Shown here piece after piece: positions 37,490 through 46,867 of a stretch of DNA of 64,000 nucleotides. Under the pieces are notes generated by a model, which did not search any database, was not told the origin of the DNA, and saw only the letters and a list, made by a program, of their open reading frames with translations. The translations under genes and the position numbers were made by a program. The DNA lies in NCBI GenBank assembly GCA_965222825.1, contig OZ244964.1:1302001-1366000 (forward strand), read 5' to 3'. The stretch comes from G965207335 sp965222825 (GTDB taxonomy: Bacteria > Pseudomonadota > Gammaproteobacteria > PS1 > Pseudothioglobaceae). Numbering within the stretch: position 1 is the stretch's first letter; each line of letters begins with the position of its first letter.

Positions 37490-38562
37490 GTAAAAATAAA
37501 CTTTTAAAACTAAGAAATGAAATTGACTCCATTGATAATAAAATTCAAAAACTAATATCAAGTAGAGCCTTATTAGCAAAAGAAGTTGCCAAAGTAAAAA
37601 CTCAGCAAAAAGATAGCACTGTTTTTTATCGCCCCGAAAGAGAAGCACAAATACTAGACAAAGTTCGTAAAAATAATACCAGTATTCTATCTGATGATAC
37701 TATGGCTAGGTTGTTTCACGAGATTATGTCTGCTTGTTTAGCTTTAGAACAAGTTTTACAAGTTGCATATTTAGGACCAGAGGGAACTTTTAGTCAAGAT
37801 GCGGTTATTAAACATTTTGGTAGTTTTGTTAATTACCTAGATTGTAGCACAATTGATGGCGTATTTCACCAAGTGGCAAAAAATAATGCCAATTATGGTG
37901 TAGTGCCAGTAGAAAATTCTACCAATGGCGTAATAGGTGTAACCTTAGATATGCTCTATACTCAAAATTTAAAAGTTTGTGGCGAGGTAGAGGTGGTTAT
38001 ACATCATCAATTAATGGCTGATAATACAAATGAGGATATAAAAATTATTTATGGTCATCAGCAATCATTAGAGCAGTGCAGGCGTTATTTGGCTAATCAT
38101 TATCCTAATGCACAACTAAGACCTACTACTAGCAATGCTAGTGCAGCACAAATGGTAAAAAATATTAAAAATAGTGCTGCTATAGCTTCTAATTACGCAT
38201 TAGAATATTATAAATTAAATAAAGTTGCTAATAATATTGAAGATGTATTTGGTAATAGCACCAGATTTTTAGTATTAGGTAAAGAGAATATTCTACCGTC
38301 TAATAGTGATAAAACCTCACTACTGGTTATATCTAAACATCAACCAGGGGCATTATTTGATATTTTAGAGCCTTTTAAAACTAGAAATATAAATATTCTA
38401 CAATTAGCTAGACATCCATTATCAAGTATTAAATGGGAGTATTTATTTTTTATTGATATTGTTGGACATCAAAGTAATAGCACTGTTAAAGAAGCATTAA
38501 GTGCAATAAAAGATAAAGCCAAGCAATTAGTTATTTTGGGTTCGTATCCAATTAGTATATAA
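37486..38562 (+). CDS. pheA: Bifunctional chorismate mutase/prephenate dehydratase PheA
   Basis: This 358-residue fusion converts chorismate to phenylpyruvate for phenylalanine synthesis. Residues about 1-90 are an AroQ chorismate mutase (RNEIDSIDNKIQKLISSRA, then FYRPEREAQIL). Residues about 95-270 are prephenate dehydratase (YLGPEGTFSQDAV, VPVENSTNGVIG, and the catalytic-site region NSTRFLVLG). Residues about 280-358 are a regulatory ACT domain with the ESRP-like motif altered to RHPLSSIKWEY. The order and length are those of standard proteobacterial PheA. Confidence 0.96.
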   Translation: MSKNKLLKLRNEIDSIDNKIQKLISSRALLAKEVAKVKTQQKDSTVFYRPEREAQILDKVRKNNTSILSDDTMARLFHEIMSACLALEQVLQVAYLGPEGTFSQDAVIKHFGSFVNYLDCSTIDGVFHQVAKNNANYGVVPVENSTNGVIGVTLDMLYTQNLKVCGEVEVVIHHQLMADNTNEDIKIIYGHQQSLEQCRRYLANHYPNAQLRPTTSNASAAQMVKNIKNSAAIASNYALEYYKLNKVANNIEDVFGNSTRFLVLGKENILPSNSDKTSLLVISKHQPGALFDILEPFKTRNINILQLARHPLSSIKWEYLFFIDIVGHQSNSTVKEALSAIKDKAKQLVILGSYPISI

Positions 38563-38624
38563 TCTATTTTATCAGCGAGGTTCAACCTCGTTAAGAATTA
38601 AAACCACAATGCATTTATAAAAAA

Positions 38625-39686
38625 ATGGTTTGTAAACACATAAAAAATATTAAACCTTATACAGCGGGTAAACCAATTAGCGAGTTACAAAGAGAGCAAG
38701 GCTTAGATAATATTATTAAACTTGCTTCTAATGAAAATCCAAATCCAATTAGTGCTAAATCTCGCACTGCCATTATTGATAATTTAGAGTATATTAATCG
38801 TTATCCTGATAGTAATGGATTTTTATTAAAACAAGCTTTAGCTAAGCATTTACAAATACCAAATGAGCAAATAATATTAGGCAATGGCTCAAATGATATT
38901 TTGCAGTTAATTGCTAGTATTTTTTTGTGTAATTTTGATGATGAGATTATTTTCTCACAATACGCTTTTATAGTTTACCCTCTAATAACTAAAACCTTAA
39001 ATGCTAAAGCAGTCATAACACCTAGTATAGATTATGGACACGACTTAGATGCTATGCTTGTTGCAATTAATGATAAAACTAAACTAATTTTTATTGCTAA
39101 TCCTAATAATCCTACTGGCACATTTCTAAGTTTTGATAGGGTTTATAATTTTTTATTAGCTGTGCCTAACAATATTGTTATAGTTTTAGACGAGGCTTAT
39201 TATGAGTATATAACAGATGATTATCAAACCTTAGGTTTAATTAATAAATTTAATAATCTAATAATTACTAGAACTTTTTCTAAGGCTTATGGGTTAGCAG
39301 GACTGAGGTGTGGTTATGGTATGGCGAATATTAATATAATTGATTATTTAAACAGAATAAGACAGCCGTTTAATGTTAATTCTCTAGCACAAGTAGCTGC
39401 TATTGCTGCCTTAGATGATAAAAAAACCTTAGAGTTAAATATTAAGCAAAATAGCAAAGGTTTGGCACAATTAAGCTTAGGATTTGAAGCCTTAGGGTTA
39501 AAATATATCAAATCTAGGGCAAATTTTATTAGTGTTTTTGTAGACAATGCTTTTGATGTATATAATAAATTATTAGCAAAAGGTGTTATCGTTCGTCCTG
39601 TTGAAATGCAAGGTTTTATTAGAGTATCGGTTGGTTTAGAGGCTGAAAATAAATCTTTACTAACTACTTTGGAGCAACTGCTATGA
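38625..39686 (+). CDS. hisC: Histidinol-phosphate/aromatic aminotransferase HisC-like
   Basis: This 353-residue fold-type I PLP aminotransferase has LASNENPNP near the N-terminus, NPNNPTGTF for cofactor binding, VLDEAYYEY, and the Schiff-base lysine in TRTFSKAYGLAGLRCGYG near residue 218. In this genomic context (pheA-hisC-tyrA-aroA) such enzymes commonly serve both histidine and aromatic amino acid synthesis. Start ATG at 38625 gives MVCKHIKNIKPYTAGKPI, a normal family N-terminus. Confidence 0.93.
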   Translation: MVCKHIKNIKPYTAGKPISELQREQGLDNIIKLASNENPNPISAKSRTAIIDNLEYINRYPDSNGFLLKQALAKHLQIPNEQIILGNGSNDILQLIASIFLCNFDDEIIFSQYAFIVYPLITKTLNAKAVITPSIDYGHDLDAMLVAINDKTKLIFIANPNNPTGTFLSFDRVYNFLLAVPNNIVIVLDEAYYEYITDDYQTLGLINKFNNLIITRTFSKAYGLAGLRCGYGMANINIIDYLNRIRQPFNVNSLAQVAAIAALDDKKTLELNIKQNSKGLAQLSLGFEALGLKYIKSRANFISVFVDNAFDVYNKLLAKGVIVRPVEMQGFIRVSVGLEAENKSLLTTLEQLL

Positions 39687-39834
39687 GGACTAAAATTACC
39701 AAGTTCAATTTTAACTCTGTGAGAATTGCTATTTTTATAATTCAAAAGTTAGACTTGTGCATTATAGTATTTATGCAAAATATGTTTTTACCTTGCTTGG
39801 GAAGTAAAATACTTAAAAAAAGGGTAGCGTCCAC

Positions 39835-40689
39835 ATGATAGCTAAAATTGTAATAATAGGCATAGGTTTAATAGGTGGCTCTCTTGCTAGGGCACTAAAA
39901 GCAGTAAATTACAGTAAACAAATTATAGGTTATGCACGAAATACCAACAACCTAGTAAAAGCACATAAATTAGGAATTATTGATAATTACACTGTTGATA
40001 TTGCTACTGTTAGTAATGCTGACATTGTAGTTTTAGCAACCCCTGTTGCTAGTTTTAGGCAAATATTATTAGCTATAAAACCTCATCTAAATAGCAATAC
40101 TATTATTACTGATGTTGCTAGTGTTAAGGCAGATGTTTGCATAGTAGCCAGTGAGATTTTAGATAATAACGGGGCTAAATTTATTCCAACACACCCCATA
40201 GCAGGTAAAGAGATGAATGGCTATTTAGCCAGTGATGCTAAATTATTTAGAGAAAAGAAACTTATTATTACTCCCTTAGATACAAATTCTAAACACGATA
40301 TAGACATAATTGCCAATATGTGGCAAAAAATAGGTGCAATTATTGAATATTTATCAATAGCAAAACACGATGCTATTTTAGCATCAACTAGCCATTTACC
40401 ACATATACTAGCGTTTAGTTTGATGAATTATTTATCATATAAAGATGAAAATATTTATAATTATGTTGCTGGAGGTTTTAAAGATTTTAGCCGTATAGCA
40501 TCAAGCGATAGCACTATGTGGGCTGATGTTTGCATTGCCAACAAGCAAGAAATAATCACAAGTATTGAAAAATTTGATGAAAAATTACAATATATTACCA
40601 GTTTAATAGCAAATGAAAATAAACAAGAATTAATAAACATATTTACTAAGTCAAAACAAGATAGAGATAATTGGCTCAAAAATAGCTAA
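39835..40689 (+). CDS. tyrA: Prephenate dehydrogenase TyrA
   Basis: This 284-residue cytoplasmic NAD(P)-dependent enzyme oxidises prephenate (or arogenate) on the way to tyrosine. The Rossmann motif GIGLIGGSLARALK starts near residue 9; DVASVKADV and the catalytic-histidine region PTHPIAGKEMNG follow, then SHLPHILAF. It is monofunctional, with no fused chorismate mutase. Three bases separate it from aroA. The 148 bases upstream carry no gene and could hold an internal promoter. Confidence 0.94.
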   Translation: MIAKIVIIGIGLIGGSLARALKAVNYSKQIIGYARNTNNLVKAHKLGIIDNYTVDIATVSNADIVVLATPVASFRQILLAIKPHLNSNTIITDVASVKADVCIVASEILDNNGAKFIPTHPIAGKEMNGYLASDAKLFREKKLIITPLDTNSKHDIDIIANMWQKIGAIIEYLSIAKHDAILASTSHLPHILAFSLMNYLSYKDENIYNYVAGGFKDFSRIASSDSTMWADVCIANKQEIITSIEKFDEKLQYITSLIANENKQELINIFTKSKQDRDNWLKNS

Positions 40690-40692
40690 AAT

Positions 40693-41994
40693 ATGGAGCA
40701 TTTTATTGTAAATCCAACCAAAGAAATTAGCGGTGAAATAACAGTTCCTGGCGATAAATCTATATCACATAGAAGTATTATTTTAGGCTCAATAGCAAAA
40801 GGCACAAGCTTTATTAGTGGTTTTTTAGCAGGCGAAGATAGTTTAGCCACCTTACAAGCTTTTTCTAATATGGGAGTAAACATAACTAGAAATAGCAATG
40901 ATATTATTATTAAAGGTGTTGGTATGCACGGGCTAAAAAAACCAAATAATGCTATTAATTTAGGTAATTCTGGCACTGCAATGCGTCTTATGGCTGGCTT
41001 ATTGGTAGCACAAAATTTTAATACTAAGTTAATAGGCGATAAGTCATTATCATCAAGACCTATGGCTAGAGTTATTAAACCCTTAACTATGATGGGGGCT
41101 AAGATAAATAGTAATAATTTAAAGCCGCCACTTGCTATTAGTGGAGTTGATAATTTAGTAGCAATAGATTACAAAATGCCAATAGCATCAGCACAGGTTA
41201 AATCAGCAATATTATTGGCGTCTTTATACGCTAAGGGTAAAACTAATATCCAAGAAATAGCACCCAGTAGAGACCATACCGAGCGAATGTTAGCTAGTTT
41301 TGGTTATAATATAACAGTGCTTAGTGAAAAAATATCAGTAACAGGCGGTGGCGAGTTAAGTGCAACAAATATTAAAATTCCTGCTGATATATCATCAGCT
41401 TCTTTTTTTATTACAGCGGCTTGTATTGCCAGTGATGCTAATATAGTTCTCAAATCGGTTAATATAAATCCAACTAGAACAGGTATTATTGATATTTTAA
41501 AACTAATGGGTGCTAATATTAAACTTAATAATCAACAACAATTAGGCGGTGAGTTATTAGCTGATATTTGTGTTAAGCCCTCAAAATTAAAGGGTATTAA
41601 AATTCCAAGCGAATTAGTGCCATTAGCGATAGACGAATTTCCAATAATATTTATTGCTGCCTCTTGTGCTGATGGAGAAACTACTCTAACAAATGCCAAA
41701 GAATTAAGAGTTAAAGAAAGTGATAGAATTAAGACTATGGCAGATGGCCTAGATATTCTAGGTATAAAGAATGAGGTTTTAGCAGATGGTATTATTATTC
41801 AAGGAGGAGAATTTAATAAGCCTAAGTGCCCAATAGATAGTTATGGCGACCACCGTATTGCTATGGCTTTTGCTATTGCTAGTTTAAGATGCCAATATCC
41901 TATAAGAATTAATAATTGTGATAATGTCAAAACCTCATTTCCTAATTTTGTCCAATTAGCAAATAAAATGGGTATGGATATAAGAATTGTTTAG
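40693..41994 (+). CDS. aroA: 3-phosphoshikimate 1-carboxyvinyltransferase AroA (EPSP synthase)
   Basis: This 433-residue enzyme joins phosphoenolpyruvate and shikimate 3-phosphate in the shikimate pathway. Motifs: PGDKSISHRSIILGSIAKG near residues 20-38, LGNSGTAMRLMAGLL near 95, SRDHTERML near 195, and the C-terminal KESDRI and YGDHRIAMAFAIA. The length is standard. In many gammaproteobacteria cmk and rpsA follow aroA; here they do not. Confidence 0.97.
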   Translation: MEHFIVNPTKEISGEITVPGDKSISHRSIILGSIAKGTSFISGFLAGEDSLATLQAFSNMGVNITRNSNDIIIKGVGMHGLKKPNNAINLGNSGTAMRLMAGLLVAQNFNTKLIGDKSLSSRPMARVIKPLTMMGAKINSNNLKPPLAISGVDNLVAIDYKMPIASAQVKSAILLASLYAKGKTNIQEIAPSRDHTERMLASFGYNITVLSEKISVTGGGELSATNIKIPADISSASFFITAACIASDANIVLKSVNINPTRTGIIDILKLMGANIKLNNQQQLGGELLADICVKPSKLKGIKIPSELVPLAIDEFPIIFIAASCADGETTLTNAKELRVKESDRIKTMADGLDILGIKNEVLADGIIIQGGEFNKPKCPIDSYGDHRIAMAFAIASLRCQYPIRINNCDNVKTSFPNFVQLANKMGMDIRIV

Positions 41995-42093
41995 ATATTA
42001 ATACCACTGCATAGAAATACTATTATAAAAATGCGAGTGAATATATTTTGGTGTCTTTGCTGTTTATAATATGGTTAATCAGAGATTATTTAT

Positions 42094-42663
42094 ATGCTAT
42101 TTTCAAAAATATACAATGCTGTTCTAAAATGGACAGAACATAAAAATGCAAAAAATTATTTAATGTTTTTAAGTTTTGTTGAGTCATTTATACTACCATA
42201 TCCTCCGCCTGATGTATTATTAGCACCAATAGTTCTAAAAAATCCAAATAAAAAATACCAATTAGCCTTAATAACTGCAATTTTTTCTATTTTAGGAGGT
42301 TTTTGTGGTTATTTAATTGGTTATTGGTTCTTTGATTTTTTAATACCTTATATTAACCAACTAGGTTATTATGATAAATTAGCACAATTACAATTATGGT
42401 TTGATAAATATGGTATTTGGACTATTTTTATTGCTGGTTTTAGCCCCGTGCCCTACAAGTTGTTTACTATTTTAGCAGGGTTTTTATCTATGGCATTAGT
42501 GCCATTTTTAGCAATATCATTTCTTTCTAGGTGGCTAAGATTTGTATTAGTTGCAATTATTGTGGCAAAGTTTGGTAGTGCTTGTGATATATGGCTAAAA
42601 AAATATATTGATATACTAGGATATAGTTTAATTATATTAGTATTAATTATCTATTTAATCTAA
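42094..42663 (+). CDS. DedA/VTT-family membrane protein (YqaA-like)
   Basis: This 189-residue inner-membrane protein has four to five hydrophobic helices. The DedA/YqaA features are FVESFILPYPPPDVLLAPIVL near the N-terminus, FCGYLIGYWFFD with the GYxxG-like motif, and FIAGFSPVPYKLFTILAG followed by a conserved Arg in SRWLRF. DedA relatives act in membrane lipid or ion homeostasis; the exact role is unknown. It follows aroA after about 100 bases and precedes the nlpD-like gene by 22 bases. Confidence 0.85.
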   Translation: MLFSKIYNAVLKWTEHKNAKNYLMFLSFVESFILPYPPPDVLLAPIVLKNPNKKYQLALITAIFSILGGFCGYLIGYWFFDFLIPYINQLGYYDKLAQLQLWFDKYGIWTIFIAGFSPVPYKLFTILAGFLSMALVPFLAISFLSRWLRFVLVAIIVAKFGSACDIWLKKYIDILGYSLIILVLIIYLI

Positions 42664-42685
42664 AATTTGTTAAAATATTTTAAAT

Positions 42686-43423
42686 ATGCAAAAAATAATT
42701 TATTATTTAATTATAACAATAATCACAGCAATAATATCCTCTTGTTCTAGTATTAAAGATAATACTATAAGAGAGGTTATAGTTGTTGATAAGTCTATTA
42801 TAGATTGCACCAAGCCATATACTTTACAAAATGATAAATTATCAAGACTAGCTAGAATTTGTGATACCAGTGTAGATAATTTATTACAATTAAATAATAT
42901 AGCCTCAGCAAACTCCATAAAATCAGGACAAACTATATATCTAAGCAAACAAAGTAAAGAAAAGTATCCAATTAAAAAACTAAGTGCAAAACAAAAACTA
43001 AGTGCAAAACAAAAAATAGTAAAAACTAATAAAAAATTACCCGTAAAAAAATATTTAGCTAAAAAAGTAGCCAAAAATAAAAAATGGATTATGCCTGTTG
43101 ATGCCAAAATTAACAAAAAATTTAATCCTAAAAAAGGTAGTTTAGGATTAGGATTTGCCACTAAAAAAGGACAAAAAATTTATACAATAGCAGATGGAGT
43201 AGTTGTCTATAGCGGCAATAAAATGCTTAGCCACGGTAAAATGATAATAATAAGACATCCACCATATTTTTATAGCTCATATACCCAAAATGACAAGCTA
43301 TTAGTAAGCGATGGCGATAATGTTAAAATAGGGGATATAATTGCAATTGCTGGTAGTAAACCATTTTATATGGAAATGCGGAAAATGACTAAACCTGTTA
43401 ATCCTATTACATACATAAAATGA
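42686..43423 (+). CDS. nlpD: NlpD-like lipoprotein with LysM and degenerate M23 domain
   Basis: This 245-residue predicted lipoprotein has a lipobox-type signal (AIISSC, Cys near residue 20), a LysM domain (about 37-88, from YTLQNDKLSRLARICDTSVD to SIKSGQTIYLSKQ) and a lysine-rich linker with a short duplication of KLSAKQ. The LytM/M23 domain (about 135-245, with ADGVVVYSGNKMLSHGKMIII) lacks the catalytic HxH, where YSSYTQND replaces the usual YAHN-type segment. It resembles NlpD/EnvC, which activate amidases rather than cut peptidoglycan. It overlaps the next gene by four bases. Confidence 0.82.
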   Translation: MQKIIYYLIITIITAIISSCSSIKDNTIREVIVVDKSIIDCTKPYTLQNDKLSRLARICDTSVDNLLQLNNIASANSIKSGQTIYLSKQSKEKYPIKKLSAKQKLSAKQKIVKTNKKLPVKKYLAKKVAKNKKWIMPVDAKINKKFNPKKGSLGLGFATKKGQKIYTIADGVVVYSGNKMLSHGKMIIIRHPPYFYSSYTQNDKLLVSDGDNVKIGDIIAIAGSKPFYMEMRKMTKPVNPITYIK

Positions 43424-44487
43424 TTGCTTATATAGAAAATCTCAGCATTACCTACAATATATTAATTGTTTTTGTTTTAACTGTAACAACAACTATTGTT
43501 TTAAAAATTATTTTTAGATATTTACTTAATAAAAGCACCCAAACTAAAAATAACTTAGATGATGCAATAATTAAAGCAATAAATACCCCAGTATTTGTCC
43601 TATTATGGTTTATTTTTGTATATTATGTGGTTAATTTATTAAGTGTTATATTTGTAAATTTAACCCCAATAATACCAATATTACAACTAGGACCTATATT
43701 TATTATTACATGGGTTTTATTTAGGTTTATCAATAATATAGAATCATTAATTAATTCCTCAAATTCTCAATTTAATTCTGATTCTACTAGGTTAATTACT
43801 AGATTTTTAAAAATATTTATTCTATTAATTATTGTTTTAACCGTCGCCCAATATTTTGGTTTATCTATTACTAGTATTCTAACATTTGGTGGCATGGGTG
43901 GCATTATAGTTGGTTTTGCTGCTAAGGATATGTTGTCTAATATTTTTGGTGGTTTAATGCTACAAATAGACAAGCCTTTTAATACTGGTGATTGGATTCG
44001 CTCCAAAGAGTATAATTTTGAAGGAACAGTAGCCAAAATAGGTTGGAGAATGACTAAAATTATTACTTTTAGTAAAAATCCTGTTTATATTCCTAACTCT
44101 ATTTTTACCACTATACCTATTGAAACACCATCTAGGATGAGTAATAGAAGAATTAAGGAAACAGTAGGTATTCGTTATGATGATGTTAGTAAAATTCAAC
44201 TTATAATTGATGATATTAAGCAATATTTACAAAATAATAAAGATATTGACCAAAGACAAACCATAATTGTCAATCTCAATACCTTTAATGCTTATTCTGT
44301 TGATTTTCTTATATATGCCTTTACCAATACTAAAAATTGGCAACAATATCATAATATAAAACAAAAAGTTTTACTAAATATTAGTGATACTATAACAAAA
44401 CACGGTGCAGAAATAGCGTTTCCTACCTCTATTAATAATATTAGTTATTTAGAAAATAATCCTAAGCCTATTACAACTAATGAATAA
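43420..44487 (+). CDS. Mechanosensitive ion channel, MscS family
   Basis: This 355-residue inner-membrane protein has four N-terminal hydrophobic helices and the MscS pore helix rich in Gly and Ala (GGMGGIIVGFAAKDMLSNIFGG near residues 150-170). The beta domain follows (LQIDKPFNTGDWI, then VYIPNSIFTT), then the cytoplasmic alpha/beta cage domain. It would relieve osmotic downshock. It is larger than E. coli MscS (286) because of an extra N-terminal helix. It overlaps miaB by eight bases, which suggests co-translation. Confidence 0.92.
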   Translation: MIAYIENLSITYNILIVFVLTVTTTIVLKIIFRYLLNKSTQTKNNLDDAIIKAINTPVFVLLWFIFVYYVVNLLSVIFVNLTPIIPILQLGPIFIITWVLFRFINNIESLINSSNSQFNSDSTRLITRFLKIFILLIIVLTVAQYFGLSITSILTFGGMGGIIVGFAAKDMLSNIFGGLMLQIDKPFNTGDWIRSKEYNFEGTVAKIGWRMTKIITFSKNPVYIPNSIFTTIPIETPSRMSNRRIKETVGIRYDDVSKIQLIIDDIKQYLQNNKDIDQRQTIIVNLNTFNAYSVDFLIYAFTNTKNWQQYHNIKQKVLLNISDTITKHGAEIAFPTSINNISYLENNPKPITTNE

Positions 44488-45799
44488 AGTATTTATTAGA
44501 ACAATGGGCTGTCAAATGAATGAGTATGACTCCAAAAAGATGCTTGATTTACTCAGTGAGAGTCATCATCTTAAATTGACTACTGATGAAAAACAAGCAG
44601 ATTTATTGTTATTAAATACCTGCTCAGTACGTGAAAAAGCACAAGAAAAACTCTTTCATCAATTAGGTAGATGGCGTAAACTAAAACAGCAAAATGCTAA
44701 TATACTAATAGCAGTGGGTGGTTGCGTGGCATCACAAGAGGGTGAGGCTATTTTAAAAAGAGCACCTTATACTGATATTATTTTTGGTCCCCAAACCTTG
44801 CACCGTTTACCACAAATGATTAACAAGGTATTGCTTAAAAAAAATCCACAAATAGATATATCATTTCCAGAAATAGAAAAGTTTGACAATCTAGCCAAGC
44901 CAAAATCAGACGGAGTATCTGCCTTTGTCTCAATAATGGAGGGTTGTAGTAAATATTGCACATTTTGTATTGTGCCTTATACCAGAGGTGAAGAGGTAAG
45001 TCGTCCGTTTAATGATGTAATAAAAGAAATACAACAACTAGCATCGCAAGGAGTTAGAGAGATTAATTTACTAGGACAAAATGTTAATAGTTATCAAGGC
45101 TTAATGGATGATGGCAGTTATGTTGATTTGGCATTTTTAATTGAAATAATTGACAAAATGGATGATATTTATCGTATTCGTTATACTACTTCACACCCTG
45201 TTAGTTTTTCTAATAGTTTAATAGAGGCGTATAAAAATTCACCCAAATTAGTATCACACCTACACCTGCCAATACAAAGTGGCTCCGATAAAATACTAAC
45301 ACTAATGAAAAGAGGTCATACCGTGCTAGAATACAAGGCTAAGATTCATAAATTACGCCAAGTCCGTCCTAATATATCACTATCATCTGACTTTATTATT
45401 GGCTTTCCTAATGAAACAGACAAAGACTTTAATAATACTATGGAGTTGATAGATAGTATTGTATTTGATAAGTCTTTTAGCTTTATTTATAGCAAACGCC
45501 CCGGCACTCCAGCATCGTCATTTATTGATGATGTTTCAATAGCAACTAAAAAGCAACGCCTAATTAAATTACAACAAGCAATTAACGGCAATGTTAATAA
45601 TATTAGTAGTAATATGATAGGTAGCACTCAAAGTGTTTTAGTAGAGAATAAATCAGCAAGAGGTAGCACCATATCTGGAAGAACAGAAAATAATAGAGTA
45701 GTGCATTTTAAAGGCGATAGCAAACTAATTACTAAATTAGTCAATGTTAAAATTATAAGAGCAAACCCAAATTCTTTAATAGGAGAGATGGTATCTTAA
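44480..45799 (+). CDS. miaB: tRNA-2-methylthio-N6-dimethylallyladenosine synthase MiaB
   Basis: This 439-residue radical SAM methylthiotransferase modifies A37 of certain tRNAs. The N-terminal cluster cysteines are in GCQMNEYDS, NTCSVREKA and GGCVASQEG; the radical SAM motif is CSKYCTFCIVPYTRGEE near residue 155; the C-terminal TRAM domain includes the ENKSARG and IIRANPNSLIGE segments. The usual followers phoH and ybeY are absent; repeat family C starts at its stop codon. Confidence 0.97.
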   Translation: MNKVFIRTMGCQMNEYDSKKMLDLLSESHHLKLTTDEKQADLLLLNTCSVREKAQEKLFHQLGRWRKLKQQNANILIAVGGCVASQEGEAILKRAPYTDIIFGPQTLHRLPQMINKVLLKKNPQIDISFPEIEKFDNLAKPKSDGVSAFVSIMEGCSKYCTFCIVPYTRGEEVSRPFNDVIKEIQQLASQGVREINLLGQNVNSYQGLMDDGSYVDLAFLIEIIDKMDDIYRIRYTTSHPVSFSNSLIEAYKNSPKLVSHLHLPIQSGSDKILTLMKRGHTVLEYKAKIHKLRQVRPNISLSSDFIIGFPNETDKDFNNTMELIDSIVFDKSFSFIYSKRPGTPASSFIDDVSIATKKQRLIKLQQAINGNVNNISSNMIGSTQSVLVENKSARGSTISGRTENNRVVHFKGDSKLITKLVNVKIIRANPNSLIGEMVS

Positions 45800-45897
45800 A
45801 AATATGTGTATAACAATATCTCCAATTTTCAAGTAAAAGCATATCACAAATCGGACTTTGTGAGTTCTGCTTTAAGGTTGTTAAGAGCCTCCATAAG
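45796..45897. repeat. Dispersed repeat family C, copy 1
   Basis: From TAAAAATATGTGTATAAC to GAGCCTCCATAAG this sequence matches, in inverted orientation, 50718-50806. Shared blocks include ACAATATCTCCAATT, CAAGTAAAAGCATAT and AAGGTTGTT. It differs from families A and B. It lies between miaB and tusA, where it could act as a transcript end or regulatory structure. Confidence 0.7.
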
Positions 45898-45955
45898 AAA
45901 TGCTACACTTATGATGTGAATTTAAGAATATTAGTTATTTTAAAAAAATTATTTA

Positions 45956-45984
45956 TTGACATACAAATAACTAACAAGTAAAAT
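45956..45984 (+). promoter_or_regulatory. Sigma70-type promoter upstream of tusA
   Basis: A perfect -35 TTGACA (45956-45961) and -10 TAAAAT (45979-45984) are 17 bases apart, and an AAGGAG ribosome binding site lies just before the tusA ATG at 46010. Confidence 0.75.
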
Positions 45985-46009
45985 TATTGTATTTTAAGGA
46001 GTTTTTACT

Positions 46010-46237
46010 ATGTCAGACCAAATGTTAGATGCCTCAGGCTTAAATTGCCCATTACCTATTTTAAAAACTAAAAAAGAACTAACCAAAATGGATGCTGGTC
46101 AAGTATTAGAAGTTATATCAACAGATGCTGGTTCTATAAAAGATATGGAGGCATTTTGCAACCAAACGGGTAATAAATTATTAAGTAATTTATCAGAAGG
46201 TGGTAAATACATATTTAAAATTCAAAAAACTGCCTAG
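46010..46237 (+). CDS. tusA: Sulfur carrier protein TusA
   Basis: This 75-residue cytoplasmic protein carries persulfide sulfur on Cys13 in the family motif LDASGLNCPLPILKTKKEL. In sulfur oxidisers TusA hands sulfur between rhodanese, DsrE-type proteins and the Dsr or Hdr-like oxidation systems; in others it supplies tRNA thiolation. The DsrE2-type gene directly downstream favours the sulfur-oxidation role. The promoter and ribosome binding site are well formed. Confidence 0.95.
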   Translation: MSDQMLDASGLNCPLPILKTKKELTKMDAGQVLEVISTDAGSIKDMEAFCNQTGNKLLSNLSEGGKYIFKIQKTA

Positions 46238-46317
46238 GTAAGTTTTAAATAACCTATAATACTTTTTTAAATATCATAGTTTTCATAATTTTATTTTTAA
46301 AACAAAGAGAGACCATT

Positions 46318-46839
46318 ATGCCAAAAGATGAGAAAAAAAAGATAACAATTATTGCTTCAAAAGGAACATTTGACTGGGCTTATCCGCCATTTATTATTGC
46401 AAGCACAGCGGTAGCCCTAGATAGAGAAGTTACTATGTTTTTTACTTTTTATGGACTAAATTTATTACTAAAAGATTTAAGTAAGTTACGGGTTAGCCCT
46501 ATTGGTAATCCTTCTATGCCAATGAAAATGCCTTTTGGTCCTAAATGGTTACAAAACATAGACTTTGGTCCTAGAATACCAAATATTTTATGGAATATTC
46601 CTGGGGCAGAGAGTTTGGTCACATTTTTAATGAAAAAAACTATGGCAAAACACGGTATTGCTAAGTTAGAAGAACTAAGAAATATGTGCCAAGAATTCAG
46701 TGTTAAATTTATAGCTTGCGAAATGACTGTTGATCTTTTTGGTTATGATAAAGAAGATTTTATTGATGGTATAGAATTTGCTGGTGCTGCTTCGTATTGC
46801 GAAGAAACTGTTGATGCCTATAATTCTTTATATATGTAA
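46318..46839 (+). CDS. DsrE/DsrF/DrsH-like protein (DsrE2 type)
   Basis: This 173-residue protein has the DsrE2 pattern: ITIIASKGTFDWAYPPFIIASTAVAL at the N-terminus, TMFFTFYGLNLL near residue 40, a hydrophobic middle segment, and the cysteine in FIACEMTVDLFG near residue 138 that could carry persulfide. DsrE2 proteins are predicted membrane-associated sulfur transfer proteins encoded beside tusA and often rhd in sulfur-oxidising bacteria. Here the rhodanese gene is missing. Spacing of 80 bases from tusA suggests an operon. Confidence 0.88.
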   Translation: MPKDEKKKITIIASKGTFDWAYPPFIIASTAVALDREVTMFFTFYGLNLLLKDLSKLRVSPIGNPSMPMKMPFGPKWLQNIDFGPRIPNILWNIPGAESLVTFLMKKTMAKHGIAKLEELRNMCQEFSVKFIACEMTVDLFGYDKEDFIDGIEFAGAASYCEETVDAYNSLYM

Positions 46840-46867
46840 AGTATAACTCTAATCCACTATCAAATAT

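Noticed and set aside
38571..38592. Hairpin CGAGGTTCAACCTCG between pheA and hisC considered as a terminator
   Set aside because: Very small loop, short stem and no T run, and the genes on both sides look like one transcription run.
42001..42020. ATACCACTGCATAGAAATAC after aroA as another family B element
   Set aside because: Only about 13 bases match the terminal repeat and no second end or interior is present.
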